From: Paenibacillus agaridevorans
GTDB lineage: Bacteria; Bacillota; Bacilli; Paenibacillales; Paenibacillaceae
Length of the DNA stretch: 42,807 bases
Reading direction: 5' to 3'
Assembly: GCF_003112455.1 (NCBI RefSeq)
Contig: NZ_BDQX01000019.1
Span: 1-42,807, forward strand
The position numbers and the translations under genes are program-made. Below, one piece after another: positions 25,044 through 33,094 of the stretch. Within the stretch, counting starts at the first letter, position 1. Every line of letters starts with the position of its first letter. The notes beneath the pieces were generated by a model that had not been told where the DNA came from, did no database searches, and saw only the letters and a program-made list of their open reading frames with translations.

Positions 25044-27671
25044 ATGATTAAGGTAAGTTCGCTGACAACCGAATACGCAAATAATCCATTGGGCATAGAC
25101 AGGTCCAATCCACGGCTTGGCTGGATAAACGAGTCCATGCGGCGAGGGCAGCGTCAATCCGCTTATCGGATTCTGGTTTCCATGATAGAGGAGAATCTGG
25201 ACTCCGGGTTCGGGGATGTATGGGACTCCGGTAAATGCGAGAGCGGCCGCTGTGTTTGTATCGACTACGCGGGAGAAAAATTGCAGTCGGCTACCCGTTA
25301 TTACTGGAAAGTATGTGTATGGGACGAAGAGGACCGTATTTCCGCATGGAGCCCAATCGCTTGGTGGGAGACGGGACTCCTGCATCCGGAGGATTGGTCC
25401 GGTGCGTGGCTCTCATCCGACGGCGAACATGCGCCGCTTTTCCGCAGCGAGTTCCAAGTTGAAAAGCCCCTCAAACAAGCCAGGCTGTATATAAGCGCGG
25501 CCGGTTATTGCGAAGCTTATCTGAATGGCGGCAAAGTCGGGGACCACAAGTTGGAACCGGCGTTTACCGTTTATAATAAGCGAAATTTATATCATGTCTA
25601 TGATATCGGGCCGCAGCTGTTGGCGGGAAAAAACTGTGTCGGCATTGAGCTTGGCAGAGGGTTCTACGGATTGCGGACACCCAATGTCTGGAACTGGCAT
25701 AGGGCAGAGTGGAATGACAGCCCTCGGTTTATTGCCCAATTGGTCATTCAATATATGGATGGATCCGATCTGCTCGTCAAGACGGATGATCGTTGGGAGT
25801 TGATCGAGGATGGACCGACCCTATCCGATTCCATATTTGCCGGTGAGCGGTACGACGCAAGAAAATACCGGACGGATTGGAATAAGGTCGATTTTTGTGC
25901 CGCGGATGCATGTAAACCGAAGATAGTTCCGCCACCATCGCCGCGGCTTGAGGCCCAGTCGATGCCGTCGATCCGAGTCGTGGGGCATGCGGATGCTGTA
26001 AAAATGACCATATTAGGGGACGGCCACTATGTTTTCGATATGGGAGACACGATAGCGGGTTGGGTGGAAGCGACAATTCGAGGTGGGAGACCTGGACAAT
26101 CCGTCTCATTTATTTACGGCGAAAAGCTGGATGAAACCGGCCGCGTCGATAACCGTCAGACTGCGATCGAGGCGGAAATACAAACGGATCACTATTTGAA
26201 ATCGAGCTGGCAGGCTGAAAAATGGGAGCCGAAATTCAGCTATAAGGGTTTTCGGTATGTAGAGATTTCGGGACAAGGAATCAATATGAAACTTTCAGAT
26301 GTGACAGGCAAACGCGTGCATACCGATTTGCGGTCAACGGGCCGTTTTCAATGCTCCAATCTTCTGTTTAACCGGATTCACGAGGCAACCCGCAAGACGC
26401 TGCTGAACAATTTTCACGGCATTATTACCGATACGCCCAAATATGAAAAAAATGGCTGGCTTGGCGATGCCCAACTGATTGCCGAAACGGCTGCCTTTCA
26501 GTTTGATATGGCCTTGTTCTGGGAAAAGTGGCTGATCGACATGCGCGATTCCCAACGGCCCGACGGGTCTATTCCCGTTATGGTTCCCGACAGCGGGTGG
26601 GGTGACTTTCACGCGCCGGAATGGAGCAGCGCCTACGTCCTGATCGCCTGGCGTTTATATTGGTACTATGACGATATGCAGGTGCTCCAGGAGCATTACG
26701 GCAGCTTGAGAAGGTATATCGAATATGAGATCGGCTTGCTTGACGGAGGAATGTCCAGCAGCGACTTGGGCGATTGGTTGGCTCCCGGCTATTCGGAGGG
26801 ACGTTCCCCGGAGGGCGGCCAAATTACTTCATCGTTCCACCTCATTTTGGTGCTTCGAACGATGGCCGGCATTGCGGGCCTATTGGGATTTTCGGCAGAT
26901 AGCGAGCGGTACGGAGAATTGGCTGAGGAAACGGCCGAAGCACTGAACCGCGAATGTCTCGATCGGGAGAATGGGCTTTATCATACGAACCAGGAAGCGG
27001 GATACCGGCAAACGTCAAATATACTGCCGCTTGCACTCTCCTTGGTACCCTCGAATGTCGAGAGGCAGGTCGAGAAGCGCTTGCTCGAAGATTTTGAACG
27101 GCGAATGGGCGGTCATGCCGATGTAGGCATTATAGGTCATAAGTATTTTTACCCGACTTTGACCCGATTGGGATATGGGGAGGCGGCTTATCGGGCAGCG
27201 ACACAAATCGCTTATCCGAGTATGGGGCTATGGTTTGAGCAGGAAGCGACCACGTTATGGGAATATTGGGACGTTAACACTCGTTCGAGAAATCATTATA
27301 TGTTCGGGACCATCGTGCAATGGTTTTACGAGTACATAGCCGGTATTCGGCAAACCGCAGCCGGTTGGTCCGAAATGGAATTCAAGCCTCACGCGCTTGG
27401 CGATCTGACGTCGGCCGAAGCCACGTTGGACACGGTAAAAGGGACTGTACATGCTGCATGGAGCCGTACGGCGGACATATCGTTCGAACTGACGGTGCAT
27501 GTCCCCATGCAATCGCGCGCGATGGTTTACGTTCCTATATTGCCCGCAGGGCAAATAACGGAAAATAGGCTGCCGGCTGATCAGGCCTGCGGCATTCAAT
27601 ATATCAAAGACGAAAACGGATTTCGGGTTTATGAAATCGAAGCAGGCCGTTACGCATTCGCAAGCAGATAA
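25044..27671 (+). CDS. GH78 alpha-L-rhamnosidase (cytoplasmic)
   Basis: An 875-residue inverting rhamnosidase that removes terminal alpha-L-rhamnose. The start is ATG 25044 with AAAGGA upstream; an open frame back to 24957 has no such site. There is no signal peptide, so its substrate must be imported. Domain order follows the family: N-terminal FN3-like domain (NPLGID...PRLGW), jelly-roll binding domains, (alpha/alpha)6 barrel and a C-terminal beta domain. The signature DTPKYEKNGWLGD provides the predicted acid Glu468, and LWEYWD provides the base Glu740. It lies 234 bases after the SLH gene with a hairpin between them and 35 bases before the second LacI gene. It suggests the target glycan carries rhamnose as well as mannose. 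Confidence 0.93.
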   Translation: MIKVSSLTTEYANNPLGIDRSNPRLGWINESMRRGQRQSAYRILVSMIEENLDSGFGDVWDSGKCESGRCVCIDYAGEKLQSATRYYWKVCVWDEEDRISAWSPIAWWETGLLHPEDWSGAWLSSDGEHAPLFRSEFQVEKPLKQARLYISAAGYCEAYLNGGKVGDHKLEPAFTVYNKRNLYHVYDIGPQLLAGKNCVGIELGRGFYGLRTPNVWNWHRAEWNDSPRFIAQLVIQYMDGSDLLVKTDDRWELIEDGPTLSDSIFAGERYDARKYRTDWNKVDFCAADACKPKIVPPPSPRLEAQSMPSIRVVGHADAVKMTILGDGHYVFDMGDTIAGWVEATIRGGRPGQSVSFIYGEKLDETGRVDNRQTAIEAEIQTDHYLKSSWQAEKWEPKFSYKGFRYVEISGQGINMKLSDVTGKRVHTDLRSTGRFQCSNLLFNRIHEATRKTLLNNFHGIITDTPKYEKNGWLGDAQLIAETAAFQFDMALFWEKWLIDMRDSQRPDGSIPVMVPDSGWGDFHAPEWSSAYVLIAWRLYWYYDDMQVLQEHYGSLRRYIEYEIGLLDGGMSSSDLGDWLAPGYSEGRSPEGGQITSSFHLILVLRTMAGIAGLLGFSADSERYGELAEETAEALNRECLDRENGLYHTNQEAGYRQTSNILPLALSLVPSNVERQVEKRLLEDFERRMGGHADVGIIGHKYFYPTLTRLGYGEAAYRAATQIAYPSMGLWFEQEATTLWEYWDVNTRSRNHYMFGTIVQWFYEYIAGIRQTAAGWSEMEFKPHALGDLTSAEATLDTVKGTVHAAWSRTADISFELTVHVPMQSRAMVYVPILPAGQITENRLPADQACGIQYIKDENGFRVYEIEAGRYAFASR

Positions 27672-27706
27672 ACTCTGAAATATCAGCAGCTTAAGGAGCA
27701 TGATTC

Positions 27707-28741
27707 ATGTCCAGTACAATAAACGATGTAGCTAAGTTGGCCGGTGTATCCAGACAAACGGTTTCACGGGTCATCAACAACTTGCCGCTCGTAAAACCCG
27801 AGACAGTCTTGGAAGTCCAAAAAGCAATTGCGTTGCTCGATTATCATCCTAACGCGGTAGCTCGCAATTTGGCGATTAAAACGGTCAAAACCGTCGGTTT
27901 GTTCATGCCTTTCGACGTGGAACAAGTGAGGCAGAATATGTTCTTCTCCACGATATCCGCTACAATATGCCATTATTATGCAAAGCAGGATTTTGTGCTT
28001 CAATTGTTTACGTCGCCGGATGATCGCAATTATAGCGAGTTGTTTAAAAAACTGTATCGCGAGAAGCGAGTCGGCGGGTTGATCCTAACCTGTCCATCCG
28101 TGAATAACGAGGACGTGATGGAATTGCTTGCCGCAAAAATTCCGTTTGTGATCATCGGTCGGCCGGGGTTGGAGCTCGAGCAAATCAACTACGTGGATGT
28201 AGACAATGTCAAGGCAGCCTACCTTGCGGTTCAAAGGATGCTAGAGCTCGGTCATCGCAAAATATGTCTTCTAAACGCGCCTTCATCTATGACGCTAGCG
28301 GTAGATATTCGCAAGGGAGCTGAAGAGGCTTACCGAGAAGCAAACATGCCTATAGGAAACTTAAGCGAAATGCACATCGATCTCACTTTGAAATCAGCTT
28401 ATGAAGCCACATTACATGTTTTGTCCAAAGACGATCGTCCGACTGCATTCGTGACCGCCGACGATTTAATTGTATTGGGTATAAAAAAGGCAACGGATCA
28501 TTTGAATCTGTCTATCCCTACGGATCTTTCCGTCATTTCCGTGATTAAAAACGGCTGGGCCGACTTGTTGCCGATGCCCCTCACATACATTGACGCTTCC
28601 TTTGAGGATTTGGGCACGCGATCCGCTCAATTCATGTTGAAGACCATTTCCGAGCCTGAAAAAAAACATATGATGCAAAAAAAGCTGAAACCGGAACTCA
28701 TATTGGGGGGAACGTGCGCGCGAGTTGCAATGCCAGTATGA
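27707..28741 (+). CDS. LacI-family transcriptional regulator 2, paralogue of the first
   Basis: A 344-residue LacI-type repressor. AAGGAG lies eight bases before ATG 27707. The helix-turn-helix (INDVAKLAGVSRQTVSRVIN) is nearly identical to that of the regulator at 9548-10564. The sensor half shares GLFMPF, FFSTISATIC, GGLILTCPSV, IPFVIIGRPG, NYVDVDNVKA and TADDL, so the two are recent paralogues that should bind similar operators and related ligands. It is the last gene of the probable operon. No copy of the TGTTAACGTTAACA operator was found directly upstream, so it is likely expressed from the operon promoter, giving a feedback loop. Confidence 0.92.
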   Translation: MSSTINDVAKLAGVSRQTVSRVINNLPLVKPETVLEVQKAIALLDYHPNAVARNLAIKTVKTVGLFMPFDVEQVRQNMFFSTISATICHYYAKQDFVLQLFTSPDDRNYSELFKKLYREKRVGGLILTCPSVNNEDVMELLAAKIPFVIIGRPGLELEQINYVDVDNVKAAYLAVQRMLELGHRKICLLNAPSSMTLAVDIRKGAEEAYREANMPIGNLSEMHIDLTLKSAYEATLHVLSKDDRPTAFVTADDLIVLGIKKATDHLNLSIPTDLSVISVIKNGWADLLPMPLTYIDASFEDLGTRSAQFMLKTISEPEKKHMMQKKLKPELILGGTCARVAMPV

Positions 28742-28812
28742 GAATATGGAGGAAGGGCAGACAGCCGGGGCAAACCGGCACCCCATTGTTTAAACTGCCA
28801 GCTGAAGTTAAC

Positions 28813-28848
28813 CGAGAGAGCCCCTGAATCCAATCAGAGGCTCTCTCG
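28813..28848. terminator. Terminator between the glycan operon and the PhyH gene
   Basis: CGAGAGAGCC and GGCTCTCTCG form a perfect 10-bp stem around a 16-base loop, placed between converging genes (28741 and 28874). The T-tract is poor on both strands, so termination strength is uncertain. Confidence 0.65.
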
Positions 28849-28873
28849 CGCTCTTGGCAGCGCGGTAGGGGTC

Positions 28874-29824
28874 TCAGCAAATTTTATCCTTCTGCCATCT
28901 TATGGATTCGTCAAATGAAACTTGCTGCAGCTTCTCATCCGTCCAGTAATATTGCAGATCCTTGCGTTCCCAGCCCATGTACAGCTCATCCCACGTATAG
29001 GGTCCATGCGGCAGCAGGGATAAGGCTTCAATAGGCTCGCTTGCAGGCTGAAATCGTAAATCGCAAGAGAGCCTTATCCGACCCGGCGTTTGATTGCGAA
29101 GCGCTTTATGGACGGTCAGGCTGTTGAAGGCAATGACATCGCCCGCTTCATAGTCCCCTCCGGCCCATTCGTATCCGAGTCCGCAAAGAATGGATTCCAG
29201 TCCTCCGGCGCCGGAATTCGCTGTTACCCCAAGCAGTCCCGCACGGTGACTTCCTTCCAGAATCGTCAAGCCTCCAAGTGTTCTGGGGACGTCGCCGAGA
29301 GGCACCCAAGTGGTCCAAGTCTCATAGCTTCCCTGAATGTGGATGAAATCCTGATGGGACGGCGTCGGATACGCCATCTTGTGAGGAAGCATCAGCCTGC
29401 CGATATTGCGGGGATGCGCAATGGCACGCTCGCCGAACAGCGTAGTGAATATAGACAACAGCTTCGCTTCATGTGCCAGCCCATGGAACGCTTCGAGACG
29501 CTGCACTTCCTTATAGATGTGAAGCGGGACTCCGACGCCATTCCAATTCGCCTCTTCTTCGCTCAGACTGTCGACAGCGGCCTGGTTCGCAGCGCCTGAC
29601 AAAAGCGGATGGCTCCGATCCAATAGTCCATTAGCATCCAGGATGGTCAGAAGCTGGCGCCTCACTTCCAGAATGAGCTCGCGAGGGAATAATCCTTTAA
29701 AGAAAAGATATCCATCTTTCTGCGCTCTATCCCTTAACGCTTCGGCATCCTGTAGGAGTGTTGTAGAGTCCTTGAACGTTCGCGTTACTGGTTTGTGGTC
29801 GGGATTGGAAAGCGACTGAGACAT
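28874..29824 (-). CDS. Phytanoyl-CoA dioxygenase (PhyH) family Fe(II)/2-oxoglutarate oxygenase
   Basis: A 316-residue cytoplasmic non-haem iron oxygenase. The double-stranded beta-helix carries the facial triad His157-x-Asp159 (in PTPSHQDF) and His239 (NSLTVHKA). Arg249 or Arg251 (GRIRLSCDLRF) probably binds 2-oxoglutarate. ATG 29824 is preceded by GGAGG. Substrate unknown; members hydroxylate small molecules or natural products. It is divergent from an AraC-type regulator across 126 bases, a pairing frequently met in Paenibacillus-type genomes, and is probably induced by that regulator. Confidence 0.88.
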   Translation of the reverse strand: MSQSLSNPDHKPVTRTFKDSTTLLQDAEALRDRAQKDGYLFFKGLFPRELILEVRRQLLTILDANGLLDRSHPLLSGAANQAAVDSLSEEEANWNGVGVPLHIYKEVQRLEAFHGLAHEAKLLSIFTTLFGERAIAHPRNIGRLMLPHKMAYPTPSHQDFIHIQGSYETWTTWVPLGDVPRTLGGLTILEGSHRAGLLGVTANSGAGGLESILCGLGYEWAGGDYEAGDVIAFNSLTVHKALRNQTPGRIRLSCDLRFQPASEPIEALSLLPHGPYTWDELYMGWERKDLQYYWTDEKLQQVSFDESIRWQKDKIC

Positions 29825-29870
29825 AGCTAATCCTCCTTATTTATCAAATATCGATCTATAGCTTTTAGTA

Positions 29871-29885
29871 TAAATACAGTATTTA
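29871..29885. promoter_or_regulatory. Interrupted palindrome in the PhyH/AraC divergent promoter
   Basis: TAAATAC-A-GTATTTA has perfect 7-base arms around one base. It lies about 50 bases upstream of the PhyH start codon and 65 bases upstream of the AraC-type gene, a likely regulator site. The true binder is not known. Confidence 0.5.
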
Positions 29886-29950
29886 CAGAAGTATTTAGAT
29901 AGTGCAGACTTATATTTAACGATTATCGATATAATGAGGAGCTATGTCCA

Positions 29951-30859
29951 ATGCCTGACAAGCCCAATCCGGCCCGAATTCCGTGGCATATGGTTTCCCC
30001 CGTCGTATCTTATGCAAACTACTTGAACTGTCATGCCGGCGACAGCTTCGGGCCGCGTGTCATCGAAGATTATCAGTTCTTGTTTGTTGCATCGGGAAAA
30101 GGCCTCGTATGCATTCAGGAGAAAGCATACGAGGCCTGCAGCGGAGATTTATTCTATTACGGACCTAACGTTGTACATTCCATCATCGCGGATGAAGCGG
30201 AGCCCTTCTCTCTGTACGGCCTTCATTTCAACTGGAGCTCCGAGCTCGTTCCAATCGATCGCCGCATAATGCCGCACATTTCTTTCGTGAAGGGACAAGA
30301 ATACACCCGCATGGACAACCGTATTTGCATTGGCGACAACCTGTCGGAGACGCTATTTATTCAAGATTATCAGAAGTTGTCCAGACAAGTGTTCCTTCCT
30401 TATTTCGAAAGACTTGTCCGTGTCTATGGCGCCAATGAAGCCTTTGCTCCATTGCAACTGCGGGCTTATGTAATCGAGCTGCTCATTGCGATGAAGAAAA
30501 CAGGCGAAGCGTCCGAGTTGTCGCTTGAGACAACTAATCCCGTTGTGCTTGCTATAGCTGATCAACTGGATCAACGGGTGAGAGAACGCTACGACAGGCA
30601 ATGGTTAAGCCAATATACCGCTTATCACCCTGATCATGCGTCTCGTCTATTTCGCGAACATACAGGCCGAACACCTTATAACTACTTCATGCAACGTAAA
30701 ATAGAGCTTGTAAAGCAGCTGCTTGTAAGCACAAACGATACTCTCCTTGAGATCGCGGACCATGTTCAGGCCGGCTCTATTCATGCTTTTACAAAGTGGT
30801 TCACTCACATGACGGGCTTATCGCCGGGCCGCTTCCGGAAGCGAAGCAGGATGATCTAA
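29951..30859 (+). CDS. AraC-family transcriptional regulator (cupin sensor)
   Basis: A 302-residue regulator. Residues about 30-110 form a cupin-like ligand-binding domain (CSGDLFYYGPNVVHSI is its typical turn). The C-terminal hundred residues hold two helix-turn-helix motifs (WLSQYTAYHPDHASRLFREHTG and LLEIADHVQAGSIHAFTKWF) ending in the family's TGLSPGRFRK. The start is ATG 29951, nine bases after GAGGAG; an ATG six bases into that gap is followed by a stop after three codons. It probably activates the divergent PhyH-type gene in response to a small ligand. Confidence 0.88.
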   Translation: MPDKPNPARIPWHMVSPVVSYANYLNCHAGDSFGPRVIEDYQFLFVASGKGLVCIQEKAYEACSGDLFYYGPNVVHSIIADEAEPFSLYGLHFNWSSELVPIDRRIMPHISFVKGQEYTRMDNRICIGDNLSETLFIQDYQKLSRQVFLPYFERLVRVYGANEAFAPLQLRAYVIELLIAMKKTGEASELSLETTNPVVLAIADQLDQRVRERYDRQWLSQYTAYHPDHASRLFREHTGRTPYNYFMQRKIELVKQLLVSTNDTLLEIADHVQAGSIHAFTKWFTHMTGLSPGRFRKRSRMI

Positions 30860-30876
30860 GAGGATCCCTACGAAAA

Positions 30877-30920
30877 AGACCGCTCCCCACTGTATATAAA
30901 AATACAGTAGAGAGCGGTCT
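30877..30920 (-). terminator. Terminator of the tRNA-Pro gene (also closes the AraC gene)
   Basis: AGACCGCTC and ACTGTAT on one side pair with ATACAGT and GAGCGGTCT on the other with a small internal loop. On the minus strand the stem is followed by TTTTTCG, a proper T-tract; on the plus strand only TCTGTT follows. Confidence 0.8.
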
Positions 30921-30957
30921 TCTGTTCCGATACGGGTTCCCGCATCGACTACTATGA

Positions 30958-31031
30958 TCGGAGTAACACGATTCGAACGTGCGACCTCACCCACCCCAAG
31001 GGTGCGCGCTACCAGGCTGCGCCATACCCCG
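30958..31031 (-). tRNA. tRNA-Pro (anticodon GGG)
   Basis: The minus strand folds into a full cloverleaf of 74 bases. The acceptor is CGGGGTA with TACTCCG (one G-U pair) and discriminator A. The D arm is GCGC-AGCCTGGTA-GCGC. The anticodon arm is CACCC-TTGGGGT-GGGTG, with GGG at the anticodon position. The T arm contains TTCGAAT. The CCA end is not encoded. Confidence 0.95.
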
Positions 31032-31044
31032 ACGCTAAAATAGA

Positions 31045-31064
31045 CAGCGTTTTCTTAAACGCTG
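31045..31064 (-). other. 8-bp hairpin in the tRNA-Pro leader
   Basis: CAGCGTTT-TCTT-AAACGCTG is a perfect small hairpin between the tRNA promoter and the tRNA 5' end. It may guide processing of the precursor. Confidence 0.5.
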
Positions 31065-31074
31065 ATTACTTGAA

Positions 31075-31103
31075 ATTATACTACTCGCCCTTCATACTTG
31101 CAA
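31075..31103 (-). promoter_or_regulatory. Sigma-A promoter of the tRNA-Pro gene
   Basis: Read on the minus strand: TTGCAA, a 17-base spacer and TATAAT, ending about 44 bases before the tRNA. Confidence 0.75.
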
Positions 31104-31143
31104 GAGTCAAAGTAGAATCTTCGGAGCAGGACATAATGATGTT

Positions 31144-31190
31144 AAAAAACACGGCTTTTCCTGTCTGTAAGGTTAGGAAAAGCCGTGTTT
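31144..31190 (-). terminator. Rho-independent terminator of the LplABC-like operon
   Basis: AAACACGGCTTTTCCT and its exact reverse complement flank a 12-base loop. On the minus strand the stem is followed by a run of T, directly after the last permease gene (stop at 31193). Confidence 0.92.
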
Positions 31191-31192
31191 CA

Positions 31193-32056
31193 TTATTCCT
31201 TGACGCTGCCGAGTACAATCCCTTGAACGAAGTATCTTTGTAGAAAAGGATATACAATCAGAATAGGTAACGTACCCACGAATATTTGAGCCGCTTTGGC
31301 TGTTCGGTCAGAAACTTTGGACATGACGATTGCATCCTGCCCGCTTAATTTCGTTAAGTCCATCCCTTTAATGATTGTCTGTAAGTAGGTGGCGAGTGGA
31401 TATTGATCGGATCTTCCCATCAGGATCAGGCCATCGAACCAAGAGTTCCAATGATTAACCATTGTAAATAAGCCGACAGTGGCCATCGCGGGTAATGAAA
31501 TGGGGACCATAATTTTCCATAAGGTTGTCCAATACCCTGCACCATCGATAAAAGACGATTCTTCAAGCTCTTTCGGTATTCCCCGAAAAAAGTTCAAGAG
31601 TAGAATAACATTAAATACAGGGACAGCGCTTGGCAAGATTAATGCCCAGATGCTATTCATAATTCCCACATATTTAATCGTCATATACCAAGGAATGAGA
31701 CCGCCTCCGAACAAGATGGTAAAAATAAAAAACCATGCATAGAGCGTTCGGAACTTTAAATCTTTCGTTTCCTTGGACAAGGGATACGCGATTAGAACGG
31801 TGAGAATCATGTTTACAGCAGTACCGATAACAAGCCGTTGAAAAGTAACGGTCATTGATTTCAAAAATTCGTGTTTGGAGAGAATGAATTCGTAAGATTT
31901 TAGCGTGAAATCAACAGGCCATAGTTTGACAAGACCAGCCGAAGCGGCAGCGCTTGAGCTAAAAGAGATGGCCAATATATGAAGCAAAGGGAATAAACAT
32001 ATAAAAGCTAGAAGAATCAGGAAGGTATTATTAAACCACGAAAATACTTTCAAAGA
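31193..32056 (-). CDS. ABC importer permease, LplC/YtcP type
   Basis: A 287-residue permease of the complex-polysaccharide (LplABC-like) importer group, with six predicted helices and a cytoplasmic loop LEESSFIDGAGYWTTLWKI. The C-terminus RYFVQGIVLGSVKE is diagnostic of the LplC group. The start is not ATG. A longer frame from TTG 32095 has no ribosome binding site, whereas TTG 32056 follows AAAGGTG by about nine bases and gives a standard N-terminus (MKVFSWFNN), so 32056 is preferred. It partners the LplB-like permease encoded just upstream. No ATPase gene is nearby. Confidence 0.85.
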   Translation of the reverse strand, partial: SLKVFSWFNNTFLILLAFICLFPLLHILAISFSSSAAASAGLVKLWPVDFTLKSYEFILSKHEFLKSMTVTFQRLVIGTAVNMILTVLIAYPLSKETKDLKFRTLYAWFFIFTILFGGGLIPWYMTIKYVGIMNSIWALILPSAVPVFNVILLLNFFRGIPKELEESSFIDGAGYWTTLWKIMVPISLPAMATVGLFTMVNHWNSWFDGLILMGRSDQYPLATYLQTIIKGMDLTKLSGQDAIVMSKVSDRTAKAAQIFVGTLPILIVYPFLQRYFVQGIVLGSVKE

Positions 32057-32108
32057 AGAACACACCTTTCTGTTAAGCAAATCTTCTGCCAACAATATGG
32101 ATTATTAA

Positions 32109-33005
32109 TTAGAAAATCCGATAGTTTGCAAAGCGATAGGCTAACCAATAAGAAGTCGAGATTAAAATGAAAGAAACGATTGATTTGAATAAGCCTATGG
32201 CAGTTGCAAGTCCGTACTGGAAGTCAATCAAACCGATGCGATAAACCATTGTATCGATGATATCGCCGGATTTATAGACAGCAGGACTGTATAAGTTGAA
32301 GATTTGATCAAAGCCTGCATTCAGTACATTTCCCAAGCTTAGTGTCGCAAGCAATACAATGATCGGGCGCATGCCTGGCAGGGTAATATGCCAGGTTTGC
32401 TTCCAACGATTGGCGCCGTCAATTTTAGCAGCTTCATAAAGAGCCGGATTAACACTCGTGATCGCGGCTAAATAGACAATGGTATTAAAACCAAATTCTT
32501 TCCATACATCAGATATAACGATTACATATGGAAACCAGTCATTTTTTCCGAGAAAAAAGATGGGCTCTAGTCCAATGAAAGTGAAAACCTTTGCGATGAT
32601 GCCGCTGGAGGGGGACAAAATATCAATTAAAATGCCGCCCAATACAACCCAAGACAAGAAGTGAGGTAAATAAACGATCGTTTGCACACTTCTTTTCAAC
32701 CACATCAAGCGCACTTCATTTAGTAACAGGGCTGTAACAAGTGCCGCAATTAAGCCGACGATGATTTTCATAATCGAGATAAAGAGCGTGTTTTTTAGTA
32801 CGATTGATAAGTCTGGTAATTGAAATGCATATTCAAAATTACCCCATCCAATATATTCCGAGCCGAAAAGTCCATTCGTAGGTATAAATTGCTGAAATGC
32901 AATGACAATACCGACCATTGGGATGTAGCTGAAAATCAGGATCAGAATTATGCCCGGTAGCAGCATGAAGTGCAGCGGGAGCTGTCTGACTAATTTTTTG
33001 TTCAT
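32109..33005 (-). CDS. ABC importer permease, LplB/YteP type
   Basis: A 298-residue permease with about six transmembrane helices. Its EAA loop is YEAAKIDGANRWKQTWHITLPGM, and the family's N-terminal features (LLPGIILILIFSYIPM) are visible. GGAGATG upstream supports ATG 33005. It forms the channel with the LplC-like protein. The Yte/Ytc relatives in B. subtilis import rhamnogalacturonan-type oligosaccharides, which fits the GH28-like enzyme at the head of this operon; the actual substrate is inferred. Confidence 0.9.
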   Translation of the reverse strand: MNKKLVRQLPLHFMLLPGIILILIFSYIPMVGIVIAFQQFIPTNGLFGSEYIGWGNFEYAFQLPDLSIVLKNTLFISIMKIIVGLIAALVTALLLNEVRLMWLKRSVQTIVYLPHFLSWVVLGGILIDILSPSSGIIAKVFTFIGLEPIFFLGKNDWFPYVIVISDVWKEFGFNTIVYLAAITSVNPALYEAAKIDGANRWKQTWHITLPGMRPIIVLLATLSLGNVLNAGFDQIFNLYSPAVYKSGDIIDTMVYRIGLIDFQYGLATAIGLFKSIVSFILISTSYWLAYRFANYRIF

Positions 33006-33034
33006 TCTTCATCCATCTCCAGATCTTGAAAGAT

Positions 33035-33075
33035 AAACGGCTGTGTTTTTCAAGTACTGAAAACAACAGCCGTTT
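33035..33075 (-). other. Intercistronic hairpin between binding protein and permease
   Basis: AAACGGCTGT and ACAGCCGTTT, extended by TTTT/AAAA pairs, form a hairpin in the 89-base gap after the binding-protein gene. On the minus strand only TTTATC follows, so it looks like partial termination or 3'-end protection. The same arrangement occurs at 12336-12376. Confidence 0.75.
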
Positions 33076-33094
33076 TTGAAAGATTAGGTTAGGC

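Noticed and set aside
29930-29935. TATAAT as a -10 box for the AraC-type gene
   Set aside because: It abuts the ribosome binding site (29936-29941), so transcription from it would start past or inside that site.
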